Source: Myxococcales bacterium (GTDB taxonomy: Bacteria; UBA10199; 2-02-FULL-44-16; JAAZCA01). From it: 64,000 nucleotides of DNA. The stretch is taken from the NCBI GenBank assembly GCA_012513515.1, contig JAAZCA010000029.1, forward strand, positions 62,001-126,000. Direction: 5' to 3'. A program made the translations under genes and the position numbers. Each line of letters begins with the position of its first letter. The first letter of the stretch is position 1. Shown here piece after piece: positions 18,273 through 28,541 of the stretch. The notes under the pieces are model-generated. The model ran no database searches. It was not told the origin of the DNA and was given only the letters and a program-made list of their open reading frames with translations.

Positions 18273-19019
18273 CTATATCACACTCAAAATTTCCGGACCG
18301 TTTTCCATTATCGCAACAACATGCTCAAAATGCGCAGAAAGCTTTCTATCCTTTGTAACCACCGTCCAGCCATCACGCAGGACCTCGACTTCGTGCGTGC
18401 CGACGTTGAGCATGGGTTCCAGCGCAATCACCAACCCCCTCTTCAGCTTCAACCCGGTTCCAGGTTCCCCAAAATTAGGAACCTGGGGATCCTCGTGGAG
18501 AGAGCGCCCTATTCCGTGTCCGACGTAATCCCTCACCACTGAAAAACCGTTCTCGGAAGCGACATTCTCGATCACGGAAGATATATCGTGAAGCCTGTTG
18601 CCATCCTTTGCCTGTTCGATCCCCCTTAAAAGAGATTTCTCTCCGGCATCGAGGAGTTTTTTAGCTTCAGGAGAAACCTTACCAACCGGAAAGGTCCATG
18701 CATGATCGCCAAAAAAACCGTCGAGTATGACGCCGCAGTCGATGCTGACTATATCGCCATCTTCCAGCCTCCGCGCGCCTGGGATGCCGTGCACCACCTG
18801 TTCGTTCACTGAAACGCACAGGGCGTGATGATATCCCGGCACCGTAGGAAAGGCGGCCTTTGCACCGCGCTTCTTTATACCTGAGACCGCAATAGCTTCA
18901 AGATCCCCAGTGGTGATGCCCGGGGCAATAGCCTCGGAAAGTTCGATCAGCACCTCGGCAACTACCCGATTGGAGCGTCTCAAACTCTCAACCTCATCTC
19001 GGGACTTTAGCACGATCAT
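18273..19019 (-). CDS. map: Methionine aminopeptidase, type I
   Basis: Removes the initiator methionine from nascent proteins. 248 aa. The pita-bread-fold metal ligands are in SIDCGVILDGFFGDHAW (two Asp), GHGIGRSLHE (His), and ALEPM and EHV-type glutamates near the C-terminus. Overlaps adk by 4 bp. Confidence 0.97.
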   Translation of the reverse strand: MIVLKSRDEVESLRRSNRVVAEVLIELSEAIAPGITTGDLEAIAVSGIKKRGAKAAFPTVPGYHHALCVSVNEQVVHGIPGARRLEDGDIVSIDCGVILDGFFGDHAWTFPVGKVSPEAKKLLDAGEKSLLRGIEQAKDGNRLHDISSVIENVASENGFSVVRDYVGHGIGRSLHEDPQVPNFGEPGTGLKLKRGLVIALEPMLNVGTHEVEVLRDGWTVVTKDRKLSAHFEHVVAIMENGPEILSVI

Positions 19020-19699
19020 GATCCTGAAACCGCCATCCTTTTATCAATCAAAGAGCAAATATTGTTAAAAATTTCATCTATCGATCCGGTTCCCGGAATC
19101 GAAAACAACAATCCGCGTTTCTCGTAATAGCCGAGGAGCGGCGCCGTCTTCTCATTGTAAACCAAAAGCCTGTCGCGAATTGTCTTCTCGTTATCGTCAC
19201 TGCGCTGATACAACTCGCCGCCGCACTGGTCGCATACGCCATCTTTTGCAGGCTTCTTGAATTCAACATGATAGCCCATTCCGCAACTCTTGCATTGACG
19301 CCGACCGGAAATTCTAGCCACGACATCATCATCCGGAAGATCCATATTTATAGCGGCCAGAAGGCTGATTCCTTTTTCTTCAAAGAGCTCGTCGAGCGAC
19401 TCGGCCTGTCCTATCGTTCTGGGATAGCCATCCAATATACACCCTCTCGAACAATCTTCGGACCCAAGCCTGTCGCGCATTATAGATATCAAAATTTCAT
19501 CTGAAACCAGTTCGCCTCGATCCAGCTTCTCCTTGGCACGAACTCCTACGGGAGTAGCATCGCGAACCGCCTGCCTCAACATATCACCGGTGGAAAGCTG
19601 GGGAATGCCGTATTTCTTTTCCAGCATCTTGCCCTGAGTCCCCTTCCCGCATCCGGGCGGGCCCATCAAAATTATTCTGATAGCCCCGGAAATCGTCAT
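19016..19699 (-). CDS. adk: Adenylate kinase, zinc-LID type
   Basis: Interconverts ATP + AMP and 2 ADP. 227 aa with P-loop GPPGCGKGTQG. The LID carries four cysteines (CKSCGMGYH...CDQCG), the zinc-stabilised form common in Gram-positives and many other lineages, where E. coli uses a hydrogen-bond network. Overlaps secY by 4 bp, inside the spc cluster. Confidence 0.97.
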   Translation of the reverse strand: MTISGAIRIILMGPPGCGKGTQGKMLEKKYGIPQLSTGDMLRQAVRDATPVGVRAKEKLDRGELVSDEILISIMRDRLGSEDCSRGCILDGYPRTIGQAESLDELFEEKGISLLAAINMDLPDDDVVARISGRRQCKSCGMGYHVEFKKPAKDGVCDQCGGELYQRSDDNEKTIRDRLLVYNEKTAPLLGYYEKRGLLFSIPGTGSIDEIFNNICSLIDKRMAVSGS

Positions 19700-21003
19700 G
19701 CTCTCCTGCCCCTGAAACGACCGCCCGCCTTTGCCCCGAGAAAACCCTCGTAATGCCTCGTCAGGAGGTGTGATTCAATCTGCGCCAGCGTATCCATCCC
19801 GACGCCAACCACAATCAACATCGAAGTTCCTCCGAAGGTATATGCTAGGGAGGAAGGAATTCCGAAACGGCTTATCAAAAGCTGTGGCAATACGCATATA
19901 GCGGCGATGTAAATAGCACCACCCAGCGTAATTTTAGTCAAAACCTTATCTATGTAGTCGGAGGTGTTCTTCCCGGGACGAATTCCTGGAATAAACCCTC
20001 CATACTTTTTCATATTCTCTGCGACGTCCATCGGATTGAAAGTCACCGCCGTATAGAAATAGGCAAAGAATATGATCAGCCCGGCATATATGGTAGTGTA
20101 AACCCAGCCACGCGAAAGCATCGCTGCGATATACTGCATGGTTCCCTGAGGCATAAACTGAGCAATCGTCGCAGGAAACATTATTATAGATGAGGCGAAA
20201 ATCGCAGGAATGACGCCTGCTGTATTTACTTTCAGCGGAAGATGCGAGGACTGCCCGCCATACATCTTGTTGCCCACGACCCTCTTTGCGTACTGAACGG
20301 GGATTCTCCTCTGCGACCTCTCCACGTATATGATAAGACCGATCACCAGCAATATGAACGCAAGGAGGAGAATGAAGCCGAAAAACCCGGCGTATTGTTC
20401 CTTCATCGCCCAAGCATCCCTCAGTCCGACCGGTATCCTCGTGACTATTCCTGCAAAAATAATCAGCGAGATGCCATTCCCTATCCCGCGTTCGGTAATC
20501 ATCTCTCCAAGCCACATCAAAAAGCACGTGCCAGCTGTAAGGGTGACCATGGTGGTGACGTAGAACTGAAGATGCGATACGCCGGGAAGTACGGCTCCCT
20601 GCTGCATAAGACCGAAGCTGATGCCGAAGCCCTGTATGAGGGAGAGGAGAACAGTCCCATACCTCGTATACTGCGTTATTTTTTTTCTTCCTGACTCACC
20701 CTCTTTGGAGAGCCTCTCCACCGCAGGAATCGCAACCGTAAGAAGCTGAAGGATAATAGAGGCGCTTATGTAAGGCATGATACCCAGAGCGAATACGGAA
20801 AACTGGGCAAGCGCACCGCCGGAGAACAGGTTGAATATTTCAAAGACCGTACCCTGCGAAACGATTTTTCGCACGGCTTCCGCGCTGATACCAGGGGTCG
20901 GTACGAAAATACCTATCCTGTATATCGCCAACATCGCTATCGTAAATACTATGCGCTTTCTGAGCTCAGGTATTTTTGCAATATTGGCAATTCCTTCAGA
21001 CAC
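19696..21003 (-). CDS. secY: Protein translocase subunit SecY
   Basis: Channel-forming subunit of the Sec translocon, 435 aa with ten membrane helices. Recognisable are RIGIFVPTPGI after TM1, GIMPYISASIILQLL in TM2 and the cytoplasmic loop PLKVNTAGVIPAIFASSI. Its partner SecE is encoded 25 kb upstream on the same strand. SecG is not in the window. Overlaps rplO by 8 bp. Confidence 0.98.
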   Translation of the reverse strand: MSEGIANIAKIPELRKRIVFTIAMLAIYRIGIFVPTPGISAEAVRKIVSQGTVFEIFNLFSGGALAQFSVFALGIMPYISASIILQLLTVAIPAVERLSKEGESGRKKITQYTRYGTVLLSLIQGFGISFGLMQQGAVLPGVSHLQFYVTTMVTLTAGTCFLMWLGEMITERGIGNGISLIIFAGIVTRIPVGLRDAWAMKEQYAGFFGFILLLAFILLVIGLIIYVERSQRRIPVQYAKRVVGNKMYGGQSSHLPLKVNTAGVIPAIFASSIIMFPATIAQFMPQGTMQYIAAMLSRGWVYTTIYAGLIIFFAYFYTAVTFNPMDVAENMKKYGGFIPGIRPGKNTSDYIDKVLTKITLGGAIYIAAICVLPQLLISRFGIPSSLAYTFGGTSMLIVVGVGMDTLAQIESHLLTRHYEGFLGAKAGGRFRGRRA

Positions 21004-21445
21004 GTATCACCTCCACCTTTCCGCCGACAGCTTCGATCTTCTGTCTGGCAGATTCGGTTATGGCGGCAACCTTCACAGTGATGGCATTTTTGAGCTCGCC
21101 GTTGCCAAGGACTTTCACCCCATCGCAAATCTTGTCAATCAGCCCGTTGGAGAGAAGGTAATTGGCATCTATATCTACGCCGGAAGGAATCGTCGCAAGC
21201 TTGGCTATGTTCACCACCGCATATTCCTTGGCAAATATATTGGTAAAACCGCGCTTGGGTAGCCTTCTCTGAAGCGGCATCTGTCCGCCTTCAAAGCCGA
21301 CCTTGTGATAACCACCCGACCTGGCCTTTTGACCCTTGTGTCCACGGCAAGAGGTGCCGCCGTAACCGGAAGAATCGCCGCGACCACGGCGCTTGTTTTT
21401 TCTGGAAGCCCTGCCGCTCGGTAAGCCTATTTTATTGAGTTTCAT
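20996..21445 (-). CDS. rplO: 50S ribosomal protein L15
   Basis: Late-assembling 50S protein, 149 aa. The basic glycine-rich N-terminus (SGRASRKNKRRGRGDSSGYGGTSCRGHKGQKARSG, in parts) and the C-terminal VKVAAITESARQKIEAVGGKVEVI fit L15. Confidence 0.97.
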   Translation of the reverse strand: MKLNKIGLPSGRASRKNKRRGRGDSSGYGGTSCRGHKGQKARSGGYHKVGFEGGQMPLQRRLPKRGFTNIFAKEYAVVNIAKLATIPSGVDIDANYLLSNGLIDKICDGVKVLGNGELKNAITVKVAAITESARQKIEAVGGKVEVIRV

Positions 21446-21473
21446 CTCTTATCTCCTGAAGCCAAAATTGCTC

Positions 21474-21668
21474 TTAGGCATTTACGTCCGTCTCGAGGAT
21501 CTTGACCATGTAGCAGACCTCTTTCACCATTCCTCGGGTCTGAGGAGTGTCCACTATGAGACGCTCCTGATAAAGCCTCCTGAAGCCCAACCCGCGAACG
21601 GTGTCGCGATGTTTTGGAATCTGGCCGGCCGGACTCTTCACCAATTTAATTTTCATCATTTTTTGCAT
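21474..21668 (-). CDS. rpmD: 50S ribosomal protein L30
   Basis: A 64-aa protein with the L30 core [22 protein letters not shown]. It starts within the end of rpsE (23-bp overlap), with GAGG 7 nt before the first ATG. ATGs three and four codons later are alternatives. Confidence 0.96.
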   Translation of the reverse strand: MQKMMKIKLVKSPAGQIPKHRDTVRGLGFRRLYQERLIVDTPQTRGMVKEVCYMVKILETDVNA

Positions 21669-22146
21669 CGCTATACCTCATCCTGATTTTCTCTTCCGGT
21701 GATATCAACTGCGTCAAACCATTGATCGCCGCCTTGACTACGTTGTGCGGATTATTTGTGCCAAGGCACTTGGTTAGGATGTTGTTAATGCCCACTGCTT
21801 CAATCACCGCCCTGACCGGTCCGCCGGCTATAACTCCGGTACCTAAAGAGGCCGGTTTCATGATGACCTTGCCAGCCCCGTAGCGACCGAAGACTTCATG
21901 CGGGATGGTACCGTTGACTATGGATACCGATATCATCTCGCGCCTGGCCCTTTCGGTTGCCTTCTTTATCGCAGCAGGAACTTCTCTCGCCTTTCCAACG
22001 GAAAAACCGACTTTGCCATTTCCGTCTCCGACGACGACCAGAGCAGAAAAGCTGAACCGCTTTCCGCCTTTGACCACCTTCGCGACGCGGCTTATGTGAA
22101 CGACTTTTTCCAGCAGATCAGATTTTGCGGAAGTATATTTTTCCAT
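21646..22146 (-). CDS. rpsE: 30S ribosomal protein S5
   Basis: Fidelity protein at the mRNA entry channel. 166 aa; [33 protein letters not shown] and the loop [17 protein letters not shown] identify it. A GTG at 22176 would add ten residues, but the ATG at 22146, one base after the rplR stop, gives the family's usual N-terminus. Confidence 0.97.
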   Translation of the reverse strand: MEKYTSAKSDLLEKVVHISRVAKVVKGGKRFSFSALVVVGDGNGKVGFSVGKAREVPAAIKKATERARREMISVSIVNGTIPHEVFGRYGAGKVIMKPASLGTGVIAGGPVRAVIEAVGINNILTKCLGTNNPHNVVKAAINGLTQLISPEEKIRMRYSDAKNDEN

Positions 22147-22147
22147 A

Positions 22148-22498
22148 TCAGAACTTGAGTCCTTTCTGCCTTGCACCTTCGGCGAGGGCTTTCACCCTTC
22201 CATGATAGCGATAACCGCCGCGATCGAACACGACAGCCTCGATCCCTTTCTGCTTCGCCCTTTCGGCAATCATCTCTCCGATGCCCTTGGCCGAAGTACA
22301 GTTGCCGGTACCTTTCGGAGCGTTCTTCTGATAGGTGGAAGCGCTGACGAGCGTGGTGCCGCTGTCGTCGTCTATGAGTTGAGCGCTGATATGCTTCGCG
22401 CTGCGAAACACGCTCAAACGCGGTTTCTCCGCCGTACCATGAATTTTTTTCCTGATGCGATTGCGTCTGCGATCGCGCCCAACCAATTCCATAGCCAT
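22148..22498 (-). CDS. rplR: 50S ribosomal protein L18
   Basis: 5S rRNA-binding protein of the central protuberance, 116 aa. The core [27 protein letters not shown] and the C-terminal [21 protein letters not shown] are canonical. Confidence 0.98.
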   Translation of the reverse strand: MAMELVGRDRRRNRIRKKIHGTAEKPRLSVFRSAKHISAQLIDDDSGTTLVSASTYQKNAPKGTGNCTSAKGIGEMIAERAKQKGIEAVVFDRGGYRYHGRVKALAEGARQKGLKF

Positions 22499-22500
22499 TA

Positions 22501-23064
22501 TCAGCCTCCCGTCGAACCGGCCGCTGCCTTGCCGACTTTATGTTTCACGATTTCATCAGCGTACCTGATCCCCTTGCCCTTGTAAGGCTCTGGGGGTCTC
22601 ACTCTTCTGACGCTGGCGGCAACTTCGCCAACCAGACGTTTATCTATACCGGTGACCACGACCCTGGTCTGTTTTTCCACCACGACCTGAATCCCGTCGG
22701 GGATATGAAAGTCGACCGGATTGGAATGGCCGACGTTTAAAACGAGCGACTTTCCTTTCACCTCGGCTTTGTAGCCAACGCCGACGATATCCAGCTTCTG
22801 GGTATAACCTTCCAGGACGCCCAATGCCATATTCTGGATCAGGGCCCTGACAAGCCCCTGCTGTGTCCTGCCGAGCCTCGTCTCCTCGCGCCTGGTGACA
22901 ACCACTGAATCACCCTCTACGGCCACGTTGATACCAGGATATCTCTTCTGGCTGATGGGAAGTTTCAGCTCCCCCTTAGGCCCTTTTACAGAGATAACGC
23001 CGCTGTCGATTTTAGCAGTTACGCCCTTGTTAAGAAGAACAGGTCTTTTTCCTATACGAGACAT
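22501..23064 (-). CDS. rplF: 50S ribosomal protein L6
   Basis: Sits near the GTPase-associated centre and sarcin-ricin loop. 187 aa; MSRIGKRPV at the N-terminus and [23 protein letters not shown] near the end are diagnostic. The frame is open 27 nt further upstream, but GGAG 7 nt before the ATG at 23064 fixes the start. Confidence 0.98.
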   Translation of the reverse strand: MSRIGKRPVLLNKGVTAKIDSGVISVKGPKGELKLPISQKRYPGINVAVEGDSVVVTRREETRLGRTQQGLVRALIQNMALGVLEGYTQKLDIVGVGYKAEVKGKSLVLNVGHSNPVDFHIPDGIQVVVEKQTRVVVTGIDKRLVGEVAASVRRVRPPEPYKGKGIRYADEIVKHKVGKAAAGSTGG

Positions 23065-23084
23065 AAGCACACTCCCATTCGATA

Positions 23085-23480
23085 TCACCAAACAGAGCAG
23101 ATAACTTCGCCACCAAGCCCCATCCTCTTCGCATCCACATCCTTCATGATACCTTTGGATGTCGATATGATGGAGACGCCCATCCCCTGCCGGCTTGCTC
23201 CGATCTCTTTGTTTTTGAGATATACGCGTCTGCCCAACTTGCTCACCCTCTGAAGGCTTGAGAAGGTAGGGCTGCCGTCATCCCTGTATTTGAGATCGAT
23301 GGCCAAGGCTTTCTCCTTGCCTGTGCCTACGACCTCGACACCGGAGAGGAAGCCTTCGGAAACTATTATCCTGGCAATCGACTCCTTGGCCTTTGAATAA
23401 GGAACAACGACCTTCTCGTGGCCGGCATTCGCGGCATTCCGTACTCTCGTCAGTAAATCTGCAATCGAATCGTTAAACAT
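23085..23480 (-). CDS. rpsH: 30S ribosomal protein S8
   Basis: 16S rRNA helix 21 binder and, in E. coli, translational repressor of the spc operon. 131 aa: NDSIADLLTRVRNA at the start and SKGIMKDVDAKRMGLGGEVICSVW at the end. Confidence 0.98.
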   Translation of the reverse strand: MFNDSIADLLTRVRNAANAGHEKVVVPYSKAKESIARIIVSEGFLSGVEVVGTGKEKALAIDLKYRDDGSPTFSSLQRVSKLGRRVYLKNKEIGASRQGMGVSIISTSKGIMKDVDAKRMGLGGEVICSVW

Positions 23481-23511
23481 CTGTTCACCTCATTATAGAT
23501 AGCTAGCTAAC

Positions 23512-23697
23512 TTACCAGCTGGACTTTATGATGCCAGGGAGTTCGCCGTTTAGGGCCCTCTTCCTGAAGCAGATTCTACACATGTCAAACCTGCGCATAT
23601 AGGCCCTGGGTCTTCCGCATATCGGACAGCGATTATAGGAACGAACGCCGAACCTCTGTTTTCTCCGTGATTTCACCATGATCGAAGTCTTAGCCAT
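23512..23697 (-). CDS. rpsN: 30S ribosomal protein S14, zinc type
   Basis: A 61-aa short S14 with the zinc ligands CPICGR...CRICFR. The long zinc-free form of E. coli is about 101 aa. Lies between rplE and rpsH as usual. Confidence 0.98.
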   Translation of the reverse strand: MAKTSIMVKSRRKQRFGVRSYNRCPICGRPRAYMRRFDMCRICFRKRALNGELPGIIKSSW

Positions 23698-23718
23698 AAT
23701 TTCCCTCTCGTTCCGTTA

Positions 23719-24372
23719 TTAGTTCCTGAAGGGCATGCCCATCAGCGTCAAAAGCTCTTTTGCCTCTTCATCCGTCTTGGCCGTCGTCACAAAAGTTATG
23801 TTCATACCGTTGATTTTCTGAACCTTGTCGAAATCGATTTCCGGAAAAATCGTCTGCTCAGTGAGGCCCAGCGTGTAGTTACCACGCCCGTCGAAGGATT
23901 TGTTGGAAACGCCCTTAAAATCCCTCACCCTCGGCAATGCGACGTTCACAAGGCGGCTTACGAATTCGTACATATAAGCGCCGCGCAAAGTCACTCGCGC
24001 ACCGACGGACTGACCCTGACGAAGTTTGAAGTTCGATATCGACTTTTTCGCCTTTGTGATGACAGGGCGCTGACCGGTTATGGACGCAATCTCATTGGCT
24101 GCCGTCTGTAAAATTTTCACATCCTGAAGGGCCTCCCTCATGGAGGTGTTGATGACGATCTTCTCAAGGCGAGGAACCTGCATCCTGTTCTTGTAGCCGA
24201 ACTTTTCAATCAGCTTCGGAACGACCTCTCCCTGATATGTTTTTGCAAGCACGGACTGAAGTTTCGGCTTCTTCTCCCCCTTGCCACCCTTCTTGTCCTC
24301 TCTCTTGCCCTCGGCGCCCTTGCCTTGTCCTTCAGGTTTCGCCTTCGCCTTTTTTTCTTTTACCTCAGCCAC
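23719..24372 (-). CDS. rplE: 50S ribosomal protein L5 with basic N-terminal extension
   Basis: 5S rRNA binder in the central protuberance. The L5 core starts near residue 38 ([23 protein letters not shown]) and runs to the normal C-terminus ([18 protein letters not shown]). The first ~37 residues are a Lys/Gly/Glu-rich low-complexity extension ([20 protein letters not shown]), making the protein 217 aa against about 180 typical. No internal start with a better Shine-Dalgarno was seen, so the extension is probably real. Confidence 0.96.
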   Translation of the reverse strand: MAEVKEKKAKAKPEGQGKGAEGKREDKKGGKGEKKPKLQSVLAKTYQGEVVPKLIEKFGYKNRMQVPRLEKIVINTSMREALQDVKILQTAANEIASITGQRPVITKAKKSISNFKLRQGQSVGARVTLRGAYMYEFVSRLVNVALPRVRDFKGVSNKSFDGRGNYTLGLTEQTIFPEIDFDKVQKINGMNITFVTTAKTDEEAKELLTLMGMPFRN

Positions 24373-24408
24373 GTTCGGCCTCCTCGAATATCTTATATCG
24401 TTTAATTC

Positions 24409-24723
24409 TTACTTCGCGCCTATTTCAGCGCCGGACCTTCTGGAGATCCTGACCTTCTCGCCCTTGACTATCTTGACGCCCAGCCTGGTGTGTTTAGCGC
24501 TCTTCTCATCATAATACATCACGTTTGACGCGTGTATGGCGGCCTCTTTCTCCACTATTCCGCCCTGCTTGAACTGCTGGTTGGGTTTTTGATGTCTCTT
24601 CACAAAATTGGTTTTCTCAACCCAGACGAGATTTTTGCCCTGATCGACTCTCAATATCTTGCCGATCTTTCCCTTCTCTTTGCCAGCCATCACCTTTACG
24701 GTATCGCCTTTTTTGATTCTCAT
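24409..24723 (-). CDS. rplX: 50S ribosomal protein L24
   Basis: Assembly initiator at the tunnel exit, 104 aa with a KOW motif (IKKGDTVKVMAGKEKGKIGKI). Followed by rplE. Confidence 0.98.
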   Translation of the reverse strand: MRIKKGDTVKVMAGKEKGKIGKILRVDQGKNLVWVEKTNFVKRHQKPNQQFKQGGIVEKEAAIHASNVMYYDEKSAKHTRLGVKIVKGEKVRISRRSGAEIGAK

Positions 24724-24754
24724 AGTAACAAACCCCGTTTAATTTGCCCGCGTC

Positions 24755-25123
24755 TTATAGGACCTCTGGCGCGAGTGATATTATCTTCATGAATTTCTTG
24801 CTTCTGAGCTCTCTGGCCACCGGCCCGAAAATACGAGTACCGAGAGGCTCGCTGGCTTCGCTGATTATCACCGCCGAATTATCGTCGAATGATATGGTTG
24901 AGCCGTCGGCGCGCTTCACCGGTTTTTTTGTTCGAACTATGACCGCCTTTTTTACATCGCCCTTTTTAACCTTGGCCTTGGGCATGGCCTCCTTAACGGA
25001 GACGACTATGATATCGCCTATCGTCGCATAGCGCCTGCGCGAACCTCCAAGGACCTTTATGCAGCGCAAAAGCTTTGCACCCGAATTATCCGCAACCTGC
25101 AGTTCCGTCATGTGTTGAATCAT
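24755..25123 (-). CDS. rplN: 50S ribosomal protein L14
   Basis: Forms inter-subunit bridges B5 and B8. 122 aa: [19 protein letters not shown] and the C-terminal [12 protein letters not shown] are canonical. Confidence 0.98.
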   Translation of the reverse strand: MIQHMTELQVADNSGAKLLRCIKVLGGSRRRYATIGDIIVVSVKEAMPKAKVKKGDVKKAVIVRTKKPVKRADGSTISFDDNSAVIISEASEPLGTRIFGPVARELRSKKFMKIISLAPEVL

Positions 25124-25150
25124 AACAAGCTCCCGCTTTTAATTTCTTAT

Positions 25151-25402
25151 TTACTGGACGCCCTTTTCAAGGATCGTCTCGACGCACCATCTTTTCATCT
25201 TCGACAAGGGGCTGCATTCGCGTATCATCACGACATCGCCCTTAGAACACTCATTCTTTTCGTCATGAGCCATGAATTTCTTCTTTCGCCTGATGTACTT
25301 TTTGAAGAGCGGCTCCATGAAAACCCTCTCGACCATGACGGTCACGCTCTTGTCCATGGCATCGCTGACGACGACCCCGACCTTTGTTTTGCCTTTTCTC
25401 AT
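25151..25402 (-). CDS. rpsQ: 30S ribosomal protein S17
   Basis: OB-fold 16S rRNA 5'-domain binder, 83 aa (KVGVVVSDAMDKSVTVMVERV; KGDVVMIRECSPLSKMKRW). Confidence 0.97.
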   Translation of the reverse strand: MRKGKTKVGVVVSDAMDKSVTVMVERVFMEPLFKKYIRRKKKFMAHDEKNECSKGDVVMIRECSPLSKMKRWCVETILEKGVQ

Positions 25403-25404
25403 AA

Positions 25405-25611
25405 CTAGCGAGTCTCCTTCCCGGCGGCCATCTTCTGATTCAGGATGGTATTGACCCTGGCCAGATCCCTGCGGACCTTCTTTATGTTAGCAGTCTGTTT
25501 GAGCTGCCCAGAGTTCTTGCGGAAGCGAAGGCGGAAAATTTCCTCCTCCATCTCCCCACGCATCTTGGTGAGCTCATCCACCGATTTTTCTCTAACCTCA
25601 TTTGGCTTCAC
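25405..25611 (-). CDS. rpmC: 50S ribosomal protein L29
   Basis: Two-helix protein at the tunnel exit, part of the trigger-factor/SRP docking site. 68 aa with [30 protein letters not shown]. Overlaps rplP by 14 bp. Confidence 0.97.
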   Translation of the reverse strand: MKPNEVREKSVDELTKMRGEMEEEIFRLRFRKNSGQLKQTANIKKVRRDLARVNTILNQKMAAGKETR

Positions 25612-26023
25612 GGTATTCCTCCCGAATCACTATCTTCGTTCTAAGCGGAAGCTTATGGGATGCGAGCCTTAAGGACTCTATCGCGAGGTCCTTCGGAACT
25701 CCCTGCATCTCGTAGAGCATCCTGCCGCGCTTGACCGCGACCACCCATTCTTCCGGGTTTCCCTTTCCCTTTCCCATCCTGACTTCGGCGGGCTTTTTGC
25801 TGATCGGCTTGTCTGGGAAAATTCTCACCCAAAGCTTGCCGCCTCTTTTTGCAGCCCTGCTCATGGCCATACGGGCCGCTTCGATCTGGCGAGCGGTGAT
25901 CCTGCCATGCGTTAAAGCCTGGAGACCGAAGTCGCCGAAGGAGAGATTGCAGCCCCTGCGGGCAACGCCCCTGATGCGGCCTTTCTGTTGTTTCCTGAAT
26001 TTAGTCTTGCTTGGTTGAAGCAT
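25598..26023 (-). CDS. rplP: 50S ribosomal protein L16
   Basis: Organises the A-site region of 23S rRNA. 141 aa: [19 protein letters not shown] and RVFPDKP-like [20 protein letters not shown] are diagnostic. Confidence 0.98.
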   Translation of the reverse strand: MLQPSKTKFRKQQKGRIRGVARRGCNLSFGDFGLQALTHGRITARQIEAARMAMSRAAKRGGKLWVRIFPDKPISKKPAEVRMGKGKGNPEEWVVAVKRGRMLYEMQGVPKDLAIESLRLASHKLPLRTKIVIREEYREAK

Positions 26024-26040
26024 AACCGAACTCCGATGAT

Positions 26041-26709
26041 TTATTGTTCAATATTAGCCTTGGAAAAACTCTGTCCTTTTTCACCAAGTATCTCGCCCTT
26101 GTATACCCAGCTCTTCACGCCGATAATTCCGTAGGTAGTGCGCGCTTCTGCAAAACCGTATTCGATGTCGGCGCGCAGCGTATGCAGCGGAACGCGGCCT
26201 TCGCGGTACCATTCGCTTCTGGCAAGCTCTGCACCGCCAAGACGTCCGGAGCAGTGGATCTTGATCCCGAGAGCCCCCAGCTTGAGCGCCGACTGAACGG
26301 CCTTCTTCATAGCACGACGGAATGCCACCCTCCTCACAAGCTGCTGCGCCACATTCTCAGCGACTAGCTGCGCATCTATCTCGGCCTTTCTGACTTCCTT
26401 GATGTTGACCGTGATGTCATCCTTGATGCTCTTTTGGAGATCGAGGCGTATCGAATCAATGCCAGCTCCCTTCTTGCCTATGACAAGACCAGGGCGGGCG
26501 GTGAAGATATTGACCGTCACTTTGCCAGCTGCGCGTTCGATCTCGACCTTGGAAACACCGGTGTGTTCGAGGCGTTTCTTAATCTCGCTGCGGATCAGGG
26601 CATCTTCCCTGATCTGCCTCTGGTAAATCCCCTTAGGCGCGTACCACTTGGAAACCCAAGTTTTGGTCACTCCCAGCCTAAAGCCAATCGGATGTGTCTT
26701 CTGTCCCAT
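26041..26709 (-). CDS. rpsC: 30S ribosomal protein S3
   Basis: Forms the mRNA entry pore and helicase site with S4 and S5. 222 aa; the KH domain has the GxxG loop in [12 protein letters not shown], and [21 protein letters not shown] is typical of the C-terminal domain. Confidence 0.98.
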   Translation of the reverse strand: MGQKTHPIGFRLGVTKTWVSKWYAPKGIYQRQIREDALIRSEIKKRLEHTGVSKVEIERAAGKVTVNIFTARPGLVIGKKGAGIDSIRLDLQKSIKDDITVNIKEVRKAEIDAQLVAENVAQQLVRRVAFRRAMKKAVQSALKLGALGIKIHCSGRLGGAELARSEWYREGRVPLHTLRADIEYGFAEARTTYGIIGVKSWVYKGEILGEKGQSFSKANIEQ

Positions 26710-26733
26710 ATCAACTCCAAATCGGATTAGAAA

Positions 26734-27060
26734 TTAACGTTCCTGTAAAGTCAGACTCACCTTGCTCGATCTCTTGAGTATCTTGGTAGCCATTCCGCGC
26801 GCCCTGGGCATCCAACGTTTCATCGTAGGACCGCCGTCGACGAGCAACTCTTTTATATAGAGGTTATCCAAATCAACTCCGCCCTTCTGATCGGCATTGG
26901 CCACAGCCGATTTGATCAGCTTTGCCAAGGGTTTCGCCGCTTCACGACTGGAGAACTTCAAAAAGTCCAAGGCCTTCTGAACATTCTTGCCGCGAACCTG
27001 GTCAGCCACGAAGCGCATCTTGCGCGGAGTTATTCGCACCATCTTTATTTTTGCCTTCAT
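26734..27060 (-). CDS. rplV: 50S ribosomal protein L22
   Basis: Its beta-hairpin lines the exit-tunnel constriction. 108 aa: [19 protein letters not shown] and the hairpin tip [17 protein letters not shown], the macrolide-resistance hotspot, which looks wild type here. Overlaps rpsS by 4 bp. Confidence 0.98.
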   Translation of the reverse strand: MKAKIKMVRITPRKMRFVADQVRGKNVQKALDFLKFSSREAAKPLAKLIKSAVANADQKGGVDLDNLYIKELLVDGGPTMKRWMPRARGMATKILKRSSKVSLTLQER

Positions 27061-27353
27061 GCGGCACCTCCAGTCTCGGCCACCTTGGTTTTCTTATCGC
27101 CGGAGTGCCCTCTGAAAACTCTGGTCATTGCGAACTCACCGAGTTTGTGCCCGACCATATTTTCTGTCACAAAGACCGGTATGAATTTGCGACCATTGTG
27201 CACCGCGATGGTAAGCCCGACCATGTCCGGAATTATCGTGGAACGGCGGGACCAGGTCTTGATGAGCTGTTTGCTCCTCTCCTGCTGCGCTTTTTCAACC
27301 TTGCGCAGAAGGTGATCGTCAATGAATGGACCTTTTTTCAGCGAACGTGTCAT
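27057..27353 (-). CDS. rpsS: 30S ribosomal protein S19
   Basis: Head protein making the A-site-finger bridge. 98 aa: [22 protein letters not shown] and the C-terminal [10 protein letters not shown]. Confidence 0.98.
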   Translation of the reverse strand: MTRSLKKGPFIDDHLLRKVEKAQQERSKQLIKTWSRRSTIIPDMVGLTIAVHNGRKFIPVFVTENMVGHKLGEFAMTRVFRGHSGDKKTKVAETGGAA

Positions 27354-27374
27354 ACATCACCCTATAGTTAAGAG

Positions 27375-28199
27375 TTATTTCCTTCGATCTTTTATAATGA
27401 AGCGATCGGTACGCGAATTGTTGCGCGTCTTCATGCCCTTTGTGCACCAGCCCCACGGAGAGACCGGGTTTCTTCCGCCCTTGGTTTTGCCTTCGCCTCC
27501 GCCGTGCGGATGATCGACCGGGTTCATAGCTGTACCGCGAACATGCGGTCTGAAGCCCATTCGACGGACCCTGCCAGCTTTGCCGATCTGAATCTTCTCG
27601 TGATCGATGTTTCCGATCTGGCCGACGGTCGCAAAACAATCCTTATGGATCATCCTGACTTCTCCAGAAGGGAGTTTCACCTGGCAATACATTCCCTCCC
27701 TCGCCATCAATTGAGCCACAGCTCCTGCACTTCTTACTATCTTGCCGCCGGCTCCCGGCATGAGCTCTATATTGTGAATTTCGGTACCGAGCGGCATATT
27801 GCGAAGCGGCATTGCATTGCCCGGGGAAACTTCAACGGTCTCGCCAGAGATCACGCTCTGACCAACCGTCATCCCGATCGGAGAGAGTATGTAGCGCTTC
27901 TCGCCATCGGCATAGGAGAGCAGGGCTATTCTGGCTGAACGGTTAGGATCGTACTCGATCGCGATGACCTTAGCCGGAACGTCGCGTTTATCCCTTCTGA
28001 AATCTATGATGCGATATTTTTTCTTCGCACCGCCACCGCGATGGCGCATCGTAATTTTGCCACTGTTGTTGCGGCCGCCGGACTTCTTTATCGATACGAC
28101 AAGAGACTTCTCCGGAACAGACTTGGTGACTTCGGCAAAATCCGAGACGGTCATGCCCCTGCGACCTGCTGTAATCGGTTTATATATCTTGTTAGCCAT
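27375..28199 (-). CDS. rplB: 50S ribosomal protein L2
   Basis: Needed for subunit association and peptidyl transfer. 274 aa; the conserved histidine near the peptidyl-transferase centre is in [19 protein letters not shown]-terminus [17 protein letters not shown] is typical. Confidence 0.98.
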   Translation of the reverse strand: MANKIYKPITAGRRGMTVSDFAEVTKSVPEKSLVVSIKKSGGRNNSGKITMRHRGGGAKKKYRIIDFRRDKRDVPAKVIAIEYDPNRSARIALLSYADGEKRYILSPIGMTVGQSVISGETVEVSPGNAMPLRNMPLGTEIHNIELMPGAGGKIVRSAGAVAQLMAREGMYCQVKLPSGEVRMIHKDCFATVGQIGNIDHEKIQIGKAGRVRRMGFRPHVRGTAMNPVDHPHGGGEGKTKGGRNPVSPWGWCTKGMKTRNNSRTDRFIIKDRRK

Positions 28200-28253
28200 A
28201 ATTAAACCTCGCTCATACCCAACATGGGCGGGTGATCAAACGTTGACGGTTTA

Positions 28254-28541
28254 TCAGACACCTTCCGCAAAGCTTATCTGATTATTCTCGGCCAGCTTCA
28301 CCACGGCTTTTTTCCAATCAGCGGCCTTGCCAACATTCTTCCCTACCCTCTTGTACTTTCCGGGGACCACCATGGTCTTTATTTCCACAACCTTGACCTT
28401 GAAGAGACCCTCGACAGCGTTTCTGATATCGTTTTTGGTTGCTCTTCTCTCTACGGCGAACACATACTGGTTAGCGGACTGCTGCGCCAGCGAGCTCTTT
28501 TCCGTAATCAGCGGCTTTTTGATGACGTCTGTTATCTTCAC
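28254..28541 (-). CDS. rplW: 50S ribosomal protein L23
   Basis: Main docking site of trigger factor and SRP at the tunnel exit. 95 aa: VIKKPLITEKSSLAQQSANQYVF and VKVVEIKTMVVPGK. Overlaps rplD by 4 bp. Confidence 0.97.
   Translation of the reverse strand: MKITDVIKKPLITEKSSLAQQSANQYVFAVERRATKNDIRNAVEGLFKVKVVEIKTMVVPGKYKRVGKNVGKAADWKKAVVKLAENNQISFAEGV

Noticed and set aside
27319-27639. 106-aa minus-strand frame overlapping rplB and rpsS
   Set aside because: A shifted-frame shadow of two certain ribosomal genes.
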